Source: Poteriospumella lacustris (Eukaryota; Sar; Chrysophyceae; Chromulinales; Dinobryaceae). From it: DNA of 48,284 nt. A program made the position numbers and the translations under genes. The stretch covers positions 4,242 through 52,525 of the forward strand of contig SMOI01000226.1 in NCBI GenBank assembly GCA_008000375.1, in the 5' to 3' direction. Position 1 is the stretch's first letter. Every line of letters begins with the position of its first letter. Below are positions 1 through 8,808 of this stretch, one piece after another. Below the pieces are notes generated by a model. That model was not told the origin of the DNA. It worked only from the letters and a program-made list of their open reading frames with translations, and did no database searches.

Positions 1-83
<83 letters not shown>

Positions 84-104
84 GTCGTCGTCGTCGTCGT
101 CATC
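1..104. repeat. (GTC)n trinucleotide microsatellite
   Basis: Nearly pure GTC repeat from the left edge, with interruptions near 84 and 101. It lies about 220 nt upstream of the ABCG start codon. Read in frame it gives poly-Ser that stays open into the first ABCG exon, but this looks like untranslated DNA rather than protein. Its true length is unknown because the window cuts it. Confidence 0.95.
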
Positions 105-327
105 GTGTTGCGGAGAGACTTCCTCAGCGCGACGACGACGACGACACTCCGCCGCTCCGCCGCTTGTCCATGTTCCACTCCGCCTCTCACTACCTGGTCG
201 ATCAACCGTCGCGTGCTGTTCGAGCTTTGAATCCGACGGAAACTTCAACTCGCACGAGTGCATCACAATCGTTCGACGACATACAGAGCAACAACCGTCT
301 GCTCTGTTCGGCAATCGTCAGAACGGC

Positions 328-3300
328 ATGGCGGCAGAAGCACTGCAGCGAACAGACATCGACGTCGTCGACCTGTGCTACGGAGTCTCAACGAAGACTG
401 GGACCAAAACGATTTTGAGGAATGTGAACTTGTCGTTTCGAAGCGGGCAGATCTACGTTGTAATGGGTCCGTCTGGATCGGGGAAAAGGTAGGCGACAGG
501 CACAGTCAGTTCTGTGTTTCGCACGATTCACCACCGCCGCTTTGCCTTCGACAGCACTCTCCTCGACTTGGTCAGCGACCGCAAACTTGACGGCCTTTAC
601 TCGGGCTCCATCGTCGTGAATGGACGGGAGCGCAGCCCGCACTTCCGGAAGCATACCGCCTATGTTCTGCAGAAGACACTCAACCTGGCGAGCTTGACCG
701 TCGAAGAGACGATTTACTATTCCGTTTGGACGCGTGTGGCGAGCTTGCGCACGAGGAAAGAGCGACAACAGCGCGTGGAAGAACTGCTGACATTGCTGAA
801 GCTGGAGGAGGTGCGTGGCACGCTGGTCGGCAACGAGCTCATCAAGGGCATCTCGGGCGGCCAGCTGAAGCGCCTGTCCATCGCCGTGGAGCTGGCGCAC
901 CTGCCCGACGTGATATTCCTGGACGAGCCGACGTCGGGACTGGACAGCTCCATGTCGCTCGAGGTGATGAGCGCCGTGAAGCAGGCGATCGGGACGCACC
1001 GCCTCTGCGTCAGCACGATTCACTCGCCGTCGCCGGACACCTTCGCGCTCTTCGACCAGCTCGTCCTTCTCGCGGCCGGACGCGTCGTCTACGCCGGGCG
1101 CATGGCAGACGCGCTGCCGTACTTCACATCGAAGGCGCTCGACTACTGCCACTTCGCAGACGAGAACCCCGCCGAGTTCGTCATCGCCATCAGCAGCGGC
1201 CGCCTGGCGCCGCAGTCGCAGGCGGCGCCGAGGTCGCCGGCGGCCTTGGAGACGCTGTTTCGACAGCATCTCGCCGTCACTCCTCAGCGCAGCAACGATG
1301 TTGATGCACCCGCAACGGGCACTGCGCTATCGGCGAAGTACCACGACGATGTGGCGGAGACGTCGACGTGGACGCAGCTGCAGATGCTGCTGCACCGCAC
1401 CTTCACCGCCCGCATCCGCGACACCGCCGACCTGCGCGCACACGCGACGAAGAACGCCGTCGTGGGCCTGCTGGTCGGCGTGCTCTTCTACAACCAGGCG
1501 CACATCGCGCCGCCATTCTTCGTGGGCCAGGCGATCTCGCCGCAGGTGACGGGCGTCAACGCGATGCTCTTCCTCACGATCATGTTCAGCGCCGTGTCCA
1601 ACCTCCAGAGCGTGCCCATGCTCTGCGACCAGAGCCTGCTCTACCGTCAGGAAGTGGCCGCGCGCGCCTACGGCCCCGTGCCATACTGGCTCGCGAGCCT
1701 CGTGGTGCCGCTGCCCTTCCTGCTGGCCTTCCACTTCGTCTTCTTCTGCACCGTCTTCTACCTCGTCGGCTTCCCGCGCGACGCCGAGTTCTTCTTCGCC
1801 TTCACGGGCATCGTCTTCACGACGAACGTCGTCGTCTTCGCGATGGGCTTCGTCCTCGCGACGGTGACCGGCTCGGCGCAGGTCGCCATCGCGCTGTACC
1901 CGATCAGCTTCGTCGTCCTCGTGCAGTTCGCCGGCTTCCTCATCAACCTGCGCAGCATTCCGCCCGGCTGGATCTGGGGCCCGTACGTGTCGTTCGCGCG
2001 CTGGGCGCTGCAGGGCCTCATGGTGGCGCACTGGTCGCTGTACGGCCGCGCGGGCCGCGCGGTCATCGACGCCTTCGCCTACGACGGGCTGCTGCCGAGC
2101 ACCTGCGCGTGGATCCTCTTCGCCTTCATCGGCGGCTTCGCCGGCGTGTCGCTGTGGAAGCTGCTGCCACCGCGCAAGCGCCTGCAGCACTTGCCGCCCG
2201 AGGCGCTGGCCGCCTCGAGCAAGCGCCACGACGAAACCGACGCCGCCGCCGCAGCCGCCGCTGACGCGCTGAGCCCCGCCGATTCGCCCGCAGCGCACGG
2301 CGACGAGCCGCTGGCGCTCGAAATGGTGGCGCTCGAGGACGGGCGGGCGCCTGCGGCGGGGACCGCGCAGCCGCCGAGCTACGCGCCGGTGCAGCAGCGG
2401 CCCAGCGACGCGGTCGGGGACGACGCTGCGCTCGCGGAGGAGGACGACGCACCGGCGGAGCCGTGCCACGTGTCCTTCCGCCGCGTGACGTACGCCGTGG
2501 CCGACCGCGCGCACCGCGGCCGCTCCGTGACGCTGCTCGACGGCGTGTCGGGCGACGTGGCGCCGGGCGAAATGTGCGCGCTGATGGGCGCGTCGGGCGC
2601 GGGCAAGTCGACGCTGCTGGACGTGCTCGCGGCCCGCAAGACGACGGGCCGCGTCGCCGGCGTCGTCCGCTACAACGCAGAGCGGGCGCCCGCCGCGCTG
2701 GCCTACGTGCTGCAGGACAACGTGCACCTGGGCCTGCTGACCGTGCGCGAGACGATCCACTTCGCGGCGCAGCTGCGCCTGCCGGAGACGTGGACGGACG
2801 CGGCGAAGCGGCGGCGCGTGAGCACGATCATCGACGCGCTGCAGCTGCGCGACGTCGCCGACAGCCGCGTGGGAGACGAGGCGCGCCGCGGCATCTCCGG
2901 CGGCCAGCTGAAGCGCCTGTCCATCGCCGTGGAGATCGTGCACCTGCCGGCGCTGCTGTTCTTCGACGAGCCGACCACCGGCCTCGACAGCGCCACGTCC
3001 TTCGAGGTGATGAGCGCCGTGCGCGCGCTGACCGACGCGCGGCGCCGCACCGTCCTCGCCACGATCCACCAGCCGTCGCGGCGCTGCTTCGCGCTCTTCG
3101 ACAAGCTGCTGCTGCTCTTCCGCGGCCGCGTCATTTTCTTCGGCGCCGCCGCCGACGCCGTCGCGTTCTTCGCCGCGTCGCCGCTGCGCCTCGCCGGCGA
3201 CGCGAGCGTCAACCCCGCCGAGTGGCTCATGGACGTCGCGGGCGGCAAGGCGCGCGACCCGCTCGGCGCCGAAGTCGACGGCCAGCAGCTCGTCGCGCTC

Positions 3301-4239
3301 TTCGAAGCCAGCTGCGCCGCCGCCGCTGACGCCGCCGTAGCCGCCGACGACGGGGCGCCGACCGACGCGGCGGTTGACGAGGCGCCGCGCGACGTGTCCG
3401 CGGCGTCGCAGCGCGCGTGCGCCACGTCCGCGCGGAACCAGGTGACCGTGCTGCTGCGGCGCGGACTCGTGGTGCTCTCGCGCGACAGCGTCGCGACGGT
3501 CTTCGCGCTGGTGCGCCACGTGGCGGTGTCGGTCTTCTTCGGGACGATCTACCTGCACCTGTCGACGGGCAGCGGCTTCGCGGCCTACACCAACCGCATG
3601 GGCGTGCTCTACTTCAACACCGTCTTCTTCATCGTCAGCAACCTGCAGGCGCTGCCCGCGATGCTCGATCAGCGGCTGCTCTTCTACCGCGAGCGCGGCG
3701 CGCGCGCGTACGACACGTTCGCGTACTGGATGTCGGTGTGGCTGCTGCAGGTGCCGGTGATGGCGACGAACGTGCTGGTGTACGCCGCCATCCTGTACCA
3801 CATGGTGGGCCTGCGGCCGGGCGCGGCGCACTTCTTCTACTTCTACTACGTGCTGCTGCTGATGTCGCTGTGGTCCGTGCAGCTCGCGGGCTTCGTCGCG
3901 TCGATCGCCGAGTCGACGCAGGCGGCGCTCAGCTACTTCCCCATCGTCATGTTCGTCAACGTCGGCTTCGCCGGCTACCTCATCTTCCTGCCGCGCTTCC
4001 CCGCGTGGCTCGGCAACTGGGGCCCGTACGTGTCGATCATGCGCTTCGCCTTCCAGAGCCTCGTGCTCAACGAGTTCCAGGGCAACGCCGCGCTGCCGGA
4101 GGCCGGCGTCTACCTGGCGAACATGGGCTTCACGCAGCTGTCGAAGACGGCCACGGCGCTGCTGCTGCTGCCCTTCTACGCCTTCTTCAACGTCGCCTTC
4201 CTCGGCGCGCTCCACCTCGTCAACTTCGAGAAGCGCTAG
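328..4239 (+). CDS. Full-size ABCG (PDR-type) ABC transporter
   Basis: Two exons, 328..488 and 555..4239, giving 1281 aa. The 66-nt GT-AG intron splits the Ser codon of the first Walker A motif; splicing restores GPSGSGKST (residues 47-55). The order is NBD-TMD-NBD-TMD. NBD1 has signature SGGQLKR (about 154-160), Walker B ending FLDEPTSGLD and H-loop STIHSPS. NBD2 has Walker A GASGAGKST (about 732-740), signature SGGQLKR (about 835), Walker B LLFFDEPTTGLD and H-loop ATIHQPS. Both ATPase sites look intact. Each TMD carries about six hydrophobic helices, and an Ala/Glu/Asp-rich linker joins the halves. Known ABCG proteins export lipids or hydrophobic compounds across the plasma or organelle membrane; the substrate here cannot be told. 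I start at ATG 328, just before the first conserved NBD residues. The frame is open back to 82 but only through poly-Ser/Arg. The halves are similar, as expected for a fused duplication. Confidence 0.93.
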
Positions 4240-4350
4240 CCGCCCGCCGTTGCTCTCAGCCGTTTCATGTCTCCGTCGTCTGTTATCGATTCGTTTCCGT
4301 TCGCCCCGCGGGGCCTTAGACTAGACGCGACGCCCTCTCGCCTCGTCTCC

Positions 4351-4355
4351 TGTAA
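4351..4355 (+). terminator. TGTAA, possible poly(A) signal of the ABCG gene
   Basis: TGTAA lies 112 nt after the ABCG stop. The same pentamer follows several other plus-strand genes here (22455, 28962, 34397, 34427, 37549). TGTAA is the established poly(A) signal of green algae; its use in this organism is inferred. Confidence 0.3.
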
Positions 4356-4405
4356 CTGCAATAACCGCCGCCGCCTCAGTAGCGGTCTCATCAGCGGTCT
4401 CGAAA

Positions 4406-4442
4406 GCTGTCGCTGTGTCTGTCGCTGTGTCTGTCGCTGTGT

Positions 4443-4479
<37 letters not shown>
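4406..4479. repeat. CTGTCG/CTGTGT hexamer repeat
   Basis: Alternating ctgtcg and ctgtgt hexamers end just short of the stop codon of the minus-strand glycosyltransferase at 4488, so the array lies in the 3' flank shared by two convergent genes. A related array (acacag/ggacag) sits in intron 1 of the MLO-like gene near 12200-12245. Confidence 0.85.
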
Positions 4480-4487
4480 CGGCGGCG

Positions 4488-6077
4488 TCAATGGTCGCCG
4501 GCCGGCTGCAGACTGCTGCCGCAGACGCAGCGCTGCGGTCGGTAGTCCTCCGTGCGCTTCGCGTGCACGTGCAGGTTGTACAGCGGCGTGCGGCGCAGCG
4601 GCGCGGTCGCGTCGCCGGCGCAGCTGACGAACGGCGCCGTGACGCAGGCGTCGGCGGTGGACAGACCCGCGTACGGCCCGTCGGCGTCGCCGCCGCGCTG
4701 CGCTGCGCTGTGGCTGCGGTTGCTGCGCTGGAAATGCAGCCAGTCGTCGCATTCCATGCGCACGCGGCACGTCTTGAGCAGCATGGCCTGCCCCGCGATG
4801 TGCGCCGGGTCGATGAAGCCGCGGTCGCGGCCCTGGCGCCGACTGGTGCCGCCGAGGAACTGGCCCCACGAGTTCGGGTCCCAGACGCCCTCCGCCACGC
4901 GCGGCCCCACCGAAAAGCCCTGCGGCGCGAACTGCGACAGGTCGATGAAGCCGCGCCGCGTCGGTCGCCGCGGATACGCGGCGTGCGGCGGCACGACGGG
5001 CAGGTTGAGCAGCAGCGACCGGCGGTCGGCGCTGCGCAGCTGCGAGTGCAGGCGGAAGAAGGCCAGCATCGACATCTCGTTGATCGCGTACGGCTTCAGA
5101 CCCAGGTTGCGCTTGTCGGCTGCGACGCCGCCCACCTTGCAGCAGGCGAAGGGCCGCAGCCAGGCGACGTAGTCGACGTAGACGTTGTCGGCGAACGGGT
5201 AGCCGCGCGGTGGCGCAGCGGCGCGTTTTGCTGCACCCGCGAGGGGCAGACGGGGCGGCGGGCGCTGGAGGCCGTGTGACGAGCGGCCGACGACACGTTC
5301 CTCGCCAGCAATGGCGGTGCGCGTTGGCGCGGCGGAGGGCGCCGCAGCGATCGAGGCGTTGGCCTGCGCGGCGGCCTGCGCGGCCTCGAGGTCCACTTTT
5401 CCCTCCGCCAGACGCAGCAGAAACGAAGTGAATGTGCGCAGGTGGCGCAGCTCACTCACCCAGAAGACGGACGCCGTTACAAGCGACTCGGTGGCGGCCA
5501 GAGGTGTCGCAGCGAGCGGATACTGCCGCAGAGCGGGCACCAGCGTGTGGACCCGCGCGAAGAGGAGGTTGTCGGCTTCGACGTGCAGAGCCTCCTGCCA
5601 GCCCTTCGCCGCCATAACGTCCTCCAGAATGAAGAAGCGCAGTGCACTCGTCATCCACAGCTCGTTCTTGTTGTCCCACGCGAAGACTTCGCGCGACAAA
5701 TTGTGGAAGCGACGTGTGCGGTCCGAGACGACCGCGGTGCTGTCGGTGAGCACGAGCCCCAGCGCCGCCAGTTCCCGATACAGAGGAAGAGATCCAACGA
5801 TGCTGGTGTCGTTGAAACAGTCTCTGAAGTTGGATACGAGGACGACTTCAGACTGCGGCTGCTGTGTCGCCAGCGTGTGATTCAGCGTGTGCTGGATGTA
5901 CTCGGGCAGGCCACCCTCGCAATACGTCTTCACCATGAAGTACACAAAGACGATTCTTGGCTTTTCCTTGCTGGAATGCTCGGAGACGCTCTCGATCGCA
6001 ACGATCAGAAGGAATACGCAACTCAGAATCCAAGTCCACATCCGACGGGTTCCGAGGAGCGTAACCCTCGAACTCAT
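4488..6077 (-). CDS. Type II membrane protein, putative glycosyltransferase
   Basis: Single exon, 529 aa. ATG at 6077 is the first true ATG; the frame extends four codons upstream only through a TTG. A short basic N-terminus precedes one hydrophobic segment (about residues 14-31), the signal-anchor layout of Golgi enzymes. The lumenal part opens with a beta-strand-like IVFVYFMVK, then an LPEYIQHTL helix and VVLVSNF, as in the nucleotide-binding half of GT-A folds. ALHVEADNLLFARV around residue 165 could supply the DxD-like acidic pair. Ala-rich low complexity separates this from a Cys-containing C-terminal half with several N-x-S/T sites. I do not recognise the exact family. Orientation is tail-to-tail with the ABCG gene. 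Confidence 0.7.
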   Translation of the reverse strand: MSSRVTLLGTRRMWTWILSCVFLLIVAIESVSEHSSKEKPRIVFVYFMVKTYCEGGLPEYIQHTLNHTLATQQPQSEVVLVSNFRDCFNDTSIVGSLPLYRELAALGLVLTDSTAVVSDRTRRFHNLSREVFAWDNKNELWMTSALRFFILEDVMAAKGWQEALHVEADNLLFARVHTLVPALRQYPLAATPLAATESLVTASVFWVSELRHLRTFTSFLLRLAEGKVDLEAAQAAAQANASIAAAPSAAPTRTAIAGEERVVGRSSHGLQRPPPRLPLAGAAKRAAAPPRGYPFADNVYVDYVAWLRPFACCKVGGVAADKRNLGLKPYAINEMSMLAFFRLHSQLRSADRRSLLLNLPVVPPHAAYPRRPTRRGFIDLSQFAPQGFSVGPRVAEGVWDPNSWGQFLGGTSRRQGRDRGFIDPAHIAGQAMLLKTCRVRMECDDWLHFQRSNRSHSAAQRGGDADGPYAGLSTADACVTAPFVSCAGDATAPLRRTPLYNLHVHAKRTEDYRPQRCVCGSSLQPAGDH

Positions 6078-6289
6078 TGGCCACCACAAAGGAACCTAGA
6101 GCAAATATACTACAGAGTCCCCATTGAAGTGAACAAGGACCACACTCCACACTCTATTAGTTGCCTTCTTCAGGTTCACTTTGCGAAGACGTCGCCTCGT
6201 CAGGTCACGGGTCACTTGGTCGGCTGCCGGTCCCAGGGGGGTCAGGGCCATCGTCGTCGTGCACATCTGTCGTCGTCGTCGCGCAGTGG

Positions 6290-6305
6290 GGCCGTTTCAC
6301 TTTCG
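6290..6305 (+). promoter_or_regulatory. GGCCGTTTCACTTTCG initiator-like element
   Basis: This copy of the recurring GGSCGTTTCANTTY motif lies 295 nt upstream of the LOV gene ATG. Its TTCACTTT core fits the oomycete initiator consensus YTCANTYY. Function as a transcription start region is inferred from recurrence and position. Confidence 0.45.
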
Positions 6306-6423
6306 CGGCCGCCGCGGCGACTTCTCCGTCGCCAGCAGCCGCCACGCCACACCTGTTGCATCGTCGATGGTCTTCCACAATGAAGCCCACGCCAAAGGTC
6401 TATCGACGGCGACGCACACTAGC

Positions 6424-6433
6424 TGACGTGTCA
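6424..6433 (+). promoter_or_regulatory. TGACGTGTCA bZIP-type site
   Basis: TGACGTGTCA contains the TGACGT core bound by bZIP factors, including the stramenopile blue-light aureochromes. It lies about 150 nt upstream of the LOV gene. One site can arise by chance; regulation is only suggested. Confidence 0.3.
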
Positions 6434-6584
6434 CACGCATGCTGAGGTGAGCATTCCTCTCCATCTAGGCGCTGATACTTCTGACTCCTTCGCACTGTCC
6501 GAGCGGACCAGCTGTTGAGACTCTTGCATCGACTGGTCTCCTCGCAGCGTTCTCCTTTGCATCGTACAGTACACACAAGGCGAG

Positions 6585-7991
6585 ATGGGAAACGGAATAA
6601 TGTCCAGCTTCGTACACGAGGCATCCACAGAGCCGTCAGAGTCGCCCATCCTGAACCCGTTCGTCAAGAATCTCAGCGCGATGCTGACCAGCAATGGCGA
6701 CCTGCGTGGCGTGTTCGCCAATTACATGGCGTCGAGCGCATGGATGAAGGGAGTGTTACAGAAAGACGAGTACATGCCGGACGAGGCGCAGAGCGGGCGT
6801 GGCACCATGGACGGACTGCACCGCATCGACCATCTGCGGTACGAGCTGCCCACCGGCGAGCTGTTTCCGTCGGCGTCGCACTCGATCACCGCGAAAGTCG
6901 TCGACGCAGTAGCGGCAGCCGAAGAAATCGACGCACAGCAGCACCACCGCGAGCTGCGCAGACGCCACAAGACGATGGTGGACACACACACGTCGCTGGG
7001 GTCGGAGAGCGTGCAGCTGCTGCTGTGTGCGGCGCTGATGTCGTCGTTCGTGCAGAGCCAGGCCTTCTGCCAGTGGAACGAGAAGAGCCAGAGCAACGAC
7101 CAGGCGGCTGTGGGCGTCGCTGACCACAACCAAACGGCGCTGGACCTGACGTCGCTTCTGCGCAGCGCGGCCAGCACAGCGGACGTCACGCCGAGCGTGA
7201 CGCAGGGGCTGAGCCTGGCGAAGGCGCTGCTGTGCGACGACGGCGACGACGACGACCACAGCGACGTGGTGGTCGTCGACGACCCTCTCAGCGCGCTGAA
7301 GACGGCACCGACGCTTCTCACGCAGAGCGCTTCGGTGGACGACGCAGGCGACGCCGGTGCGCAGACCGCGCCGAGCTACTACGAGACGTTCCTGGTGCAG
7401 ACGGTGGCGAAGATGGACGTGCTGGCGCTGTCGGACGCGCTGTCGACGGACCTGTGGCTGCGCGAGGTGTTGCGCTTCCTGGACACGCTGCCCGTGGCCA
7501 TCACGATCTCGGACGCGCACCGACGGCCGACGGGCGACGCGTTCCCGCTGATCTACGTGAACCGCGCCTTCGAGAAGCTGACGGGCTACCACCGCCAGGA
7601 CGCGCTGGGCCGCAACTGTCGCTTTCTGCAGACGGAGGAGCGCACGGAGATGCGGCAGGTGGAGCTGCTGCAGGCGGCGCTGCGCGACGGCCAGCCGACG
7701 AAGCTGGCGCTGACGAACGTGCGCAAGGACGGGACGTCGTTCCTGAACTTCCTGGCGCTGCGGCCGGTGTTCAACCGCGAGCGGCAGTGCGCGTTCGTGG
7801 TGGGCATTCTGTACGACATATCGCAGGCGAAGTGCGTCGCGCAGAGCGAGGCGCCGGCCGAGCAGGAGGGCGCGCAGCTCCTGGGCGCGGGCCACTGGTG
7901 GCACAGCCACCAGGACGAGCACGACCGCCTCGTCGAGGACCTGGAGGGCATCGACGCGCTGCTGCGCCTGCTGCCGATGCTGCTCGTGTAG
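6585..7991 (+). CDS. LOV-domain (blue-light/flavin) protein
   Basis: Single exon, 468 aa. The C-terminal part is a LOV-type PAS domain (about 305-425). It has YVNRAFEKLTGY, the photoactive motif GRNCRFLQ with its flavin-adduct Cys (about 347), then TNVRKDGTSF and FLNFLAL carrying the Asn residues expected at the flavin. The last strand reads VVGILYDIS, where most LOV domains have GxQxD, so the signalling Gln is Leu. The first 300 residues are mainly helical, with two similar pieces (IMSSFVHE near the start and LMSSFVQSQAF about 150). They resemble RGS-like helical modules only faintly. No bZIP region is present, so this is not an aureochrome. An Asp-rich stretch (about 220) precedes the LOV linker. 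It probably acts as a soluble flavin photoreceptor; the output is unknown. Confidence 0.82.
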   Translation: MGNGIMSSFVHEASTEPSESPILNPFVKNLSAMLTSNGDLRGVFANYMASSAWMKGVLQKDEYMPDEAQSGRGTMDGLHRIDHLRYELPTGELFPSASHSITAKVVDAVAAAEEIDAQQHHRELRRRHKTMVDTHTSLGSESVQLLLCAALMSSFVQSQAFCQWNEKSQSNDQAAVGVADHNQTALDLTSLLRSAASTADVTPSVTQGLSLAKALLCDDGDDDDHSDVVVVDDPLSALKTAPTLLTQSASVDDAGDAGAQTAPSYYETFLVQTVAKMDVLALSDALSTDLWLREVLRFLDTLPVAITISDAHRRPTGDAFPLIYVNRAFEKLTGYHRQDALGRNCRFLQTEERTEMRQVELLQAALRDGQPTKLALTNVRKDGTSFLNFLALRPVFNRERQCAFVVGILYDISQAKCVAQSEAPAEQEGAQLLGAGHWWHSHQDEHDRLVEDLEGIDALLRLLPMLLV

Positions 7992-8808
7992 CGCGCGGGC
8001 TGCGCGGCTCGGAGTCCGCGTGTCTCTCCTGCGCGCCCTGTGTGTCCCGTGTGTCTGTGTCCATCGCTGAGATCAGTTCGTCCGTCTGTTCGTTGTTTAG
8101 AGCGCCGATGCGCTCGCCGCCCCGCCGGTTCGTTTCCGCCACCCGCTGTCCCGCCACCCGTTTTGTGTCGTTCGCCCATCGCTCGGCCGCTGTTTGCGGT
8201 TTGCGGTTCGTCCCCCGCCGCTCGTCTGTTCGTTGGCAAATCGGTTTTCGTCCCCCGCCGCGAGGCACTCCGCCGGCGGGGCGCGTCCGTCGCCCGTCGT
8301 CCGCCGGAGAGGCGTCTGTTTCGCCGCGGCCCGTCGTTCGCAGTTTGTAGTTTTGTAGTTTCGTGTGTTGTCGCTTGTAGCCGCAGCGCAGAGGCGCCTG
8401 TCGCACGGGCCGCTCCCTTCGTCCAGCTAAGTACGTCGGTTGTCACCGTCTGTCTGTCTGTCTGCAGGTTGTGTGCGTCGCCGTCGATTGACCGTTCTGT
8501 CTGCGGTGTGGCGCGGTGCGAGCCCATCGACGACGCAGCAGACGGCTCAGGCCTCACAACCGCAGGCGAAGACTTCCTTAACAAGAACGGAGATACAGTA
8601 GTTATCGAACAAAGCGGTGGAGGCGAGTGAAACGGCCCAGAAAACAGTGAAACGGCCCAGAAAACAGTGAAACGGCACAAGGAGGACGCCCACCGCCGGG
8701 CAGCCGCCAACGGAAGACGAGGGACAGCGACAGAGCGATGGAATGACTAGCAGAACGAGCGACGCGGCGGGACAGCTCCGTAGACGCGACGGAGCGACGG
8801 GAGGGCGG
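7992..8808. other. Gene-free interval between LOV and MLO-like genes
   Basis: About 0.8 kb between two convergent genes. It contains low-complexity GTTCGT/CGCCGT-rich sequence, a short (GTCT)n run near 8448-8464 and the tandem repeat at 8627. Open frames here are Arg/Ser-rich with no recognisable domain, so I call no gene. Confidence 0.7.
8627..8679 (-). repeat. 20-bp tandem repeat carrying three inverted GCCGTTTCAC motifs
   Basis: Unit gtgaaacggcccagaaaaca occurs twice exactly (8627-8646, 8647-8666) and then in part to 8679. On the minus strand each unit holds GCCGTTTCAC, the core of the motif found ahead of plus-strand genes here. This array sits between two gene 3' ends rather than upstream of a gene. 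Confidence 0.85.

Noticed and set aside
82-327. N-terminal extension of the ABCG protein to 82
   Set aside because: It consists of poly-Ser from the microsatellite and basic low complexity; ATG 328 lies just before the conserved domain.
1327-4215. 962-aa minus-strand open frame opposite the ABCG gene
   Set aside because: It is Arg/Glu/Val/His-rich with no domain and mirrors the GC-rich codons of an intact ABC transporter.
4259-4272. AGCCGTTTCATGTC as another initiator-like motif
   Set aside because: It lies 20 nt past the ABCG stop with no plus-strand gene following and a poor match in the 3' part.
7586-8710. 374-aa minus-strand frame running from the LOV 3' end into the intergenic region, near the inverted promoter-like array
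   Set aside because: Arg/Thr/Gly-rich low complexity with no domain; a non-coding transcript remains possible.
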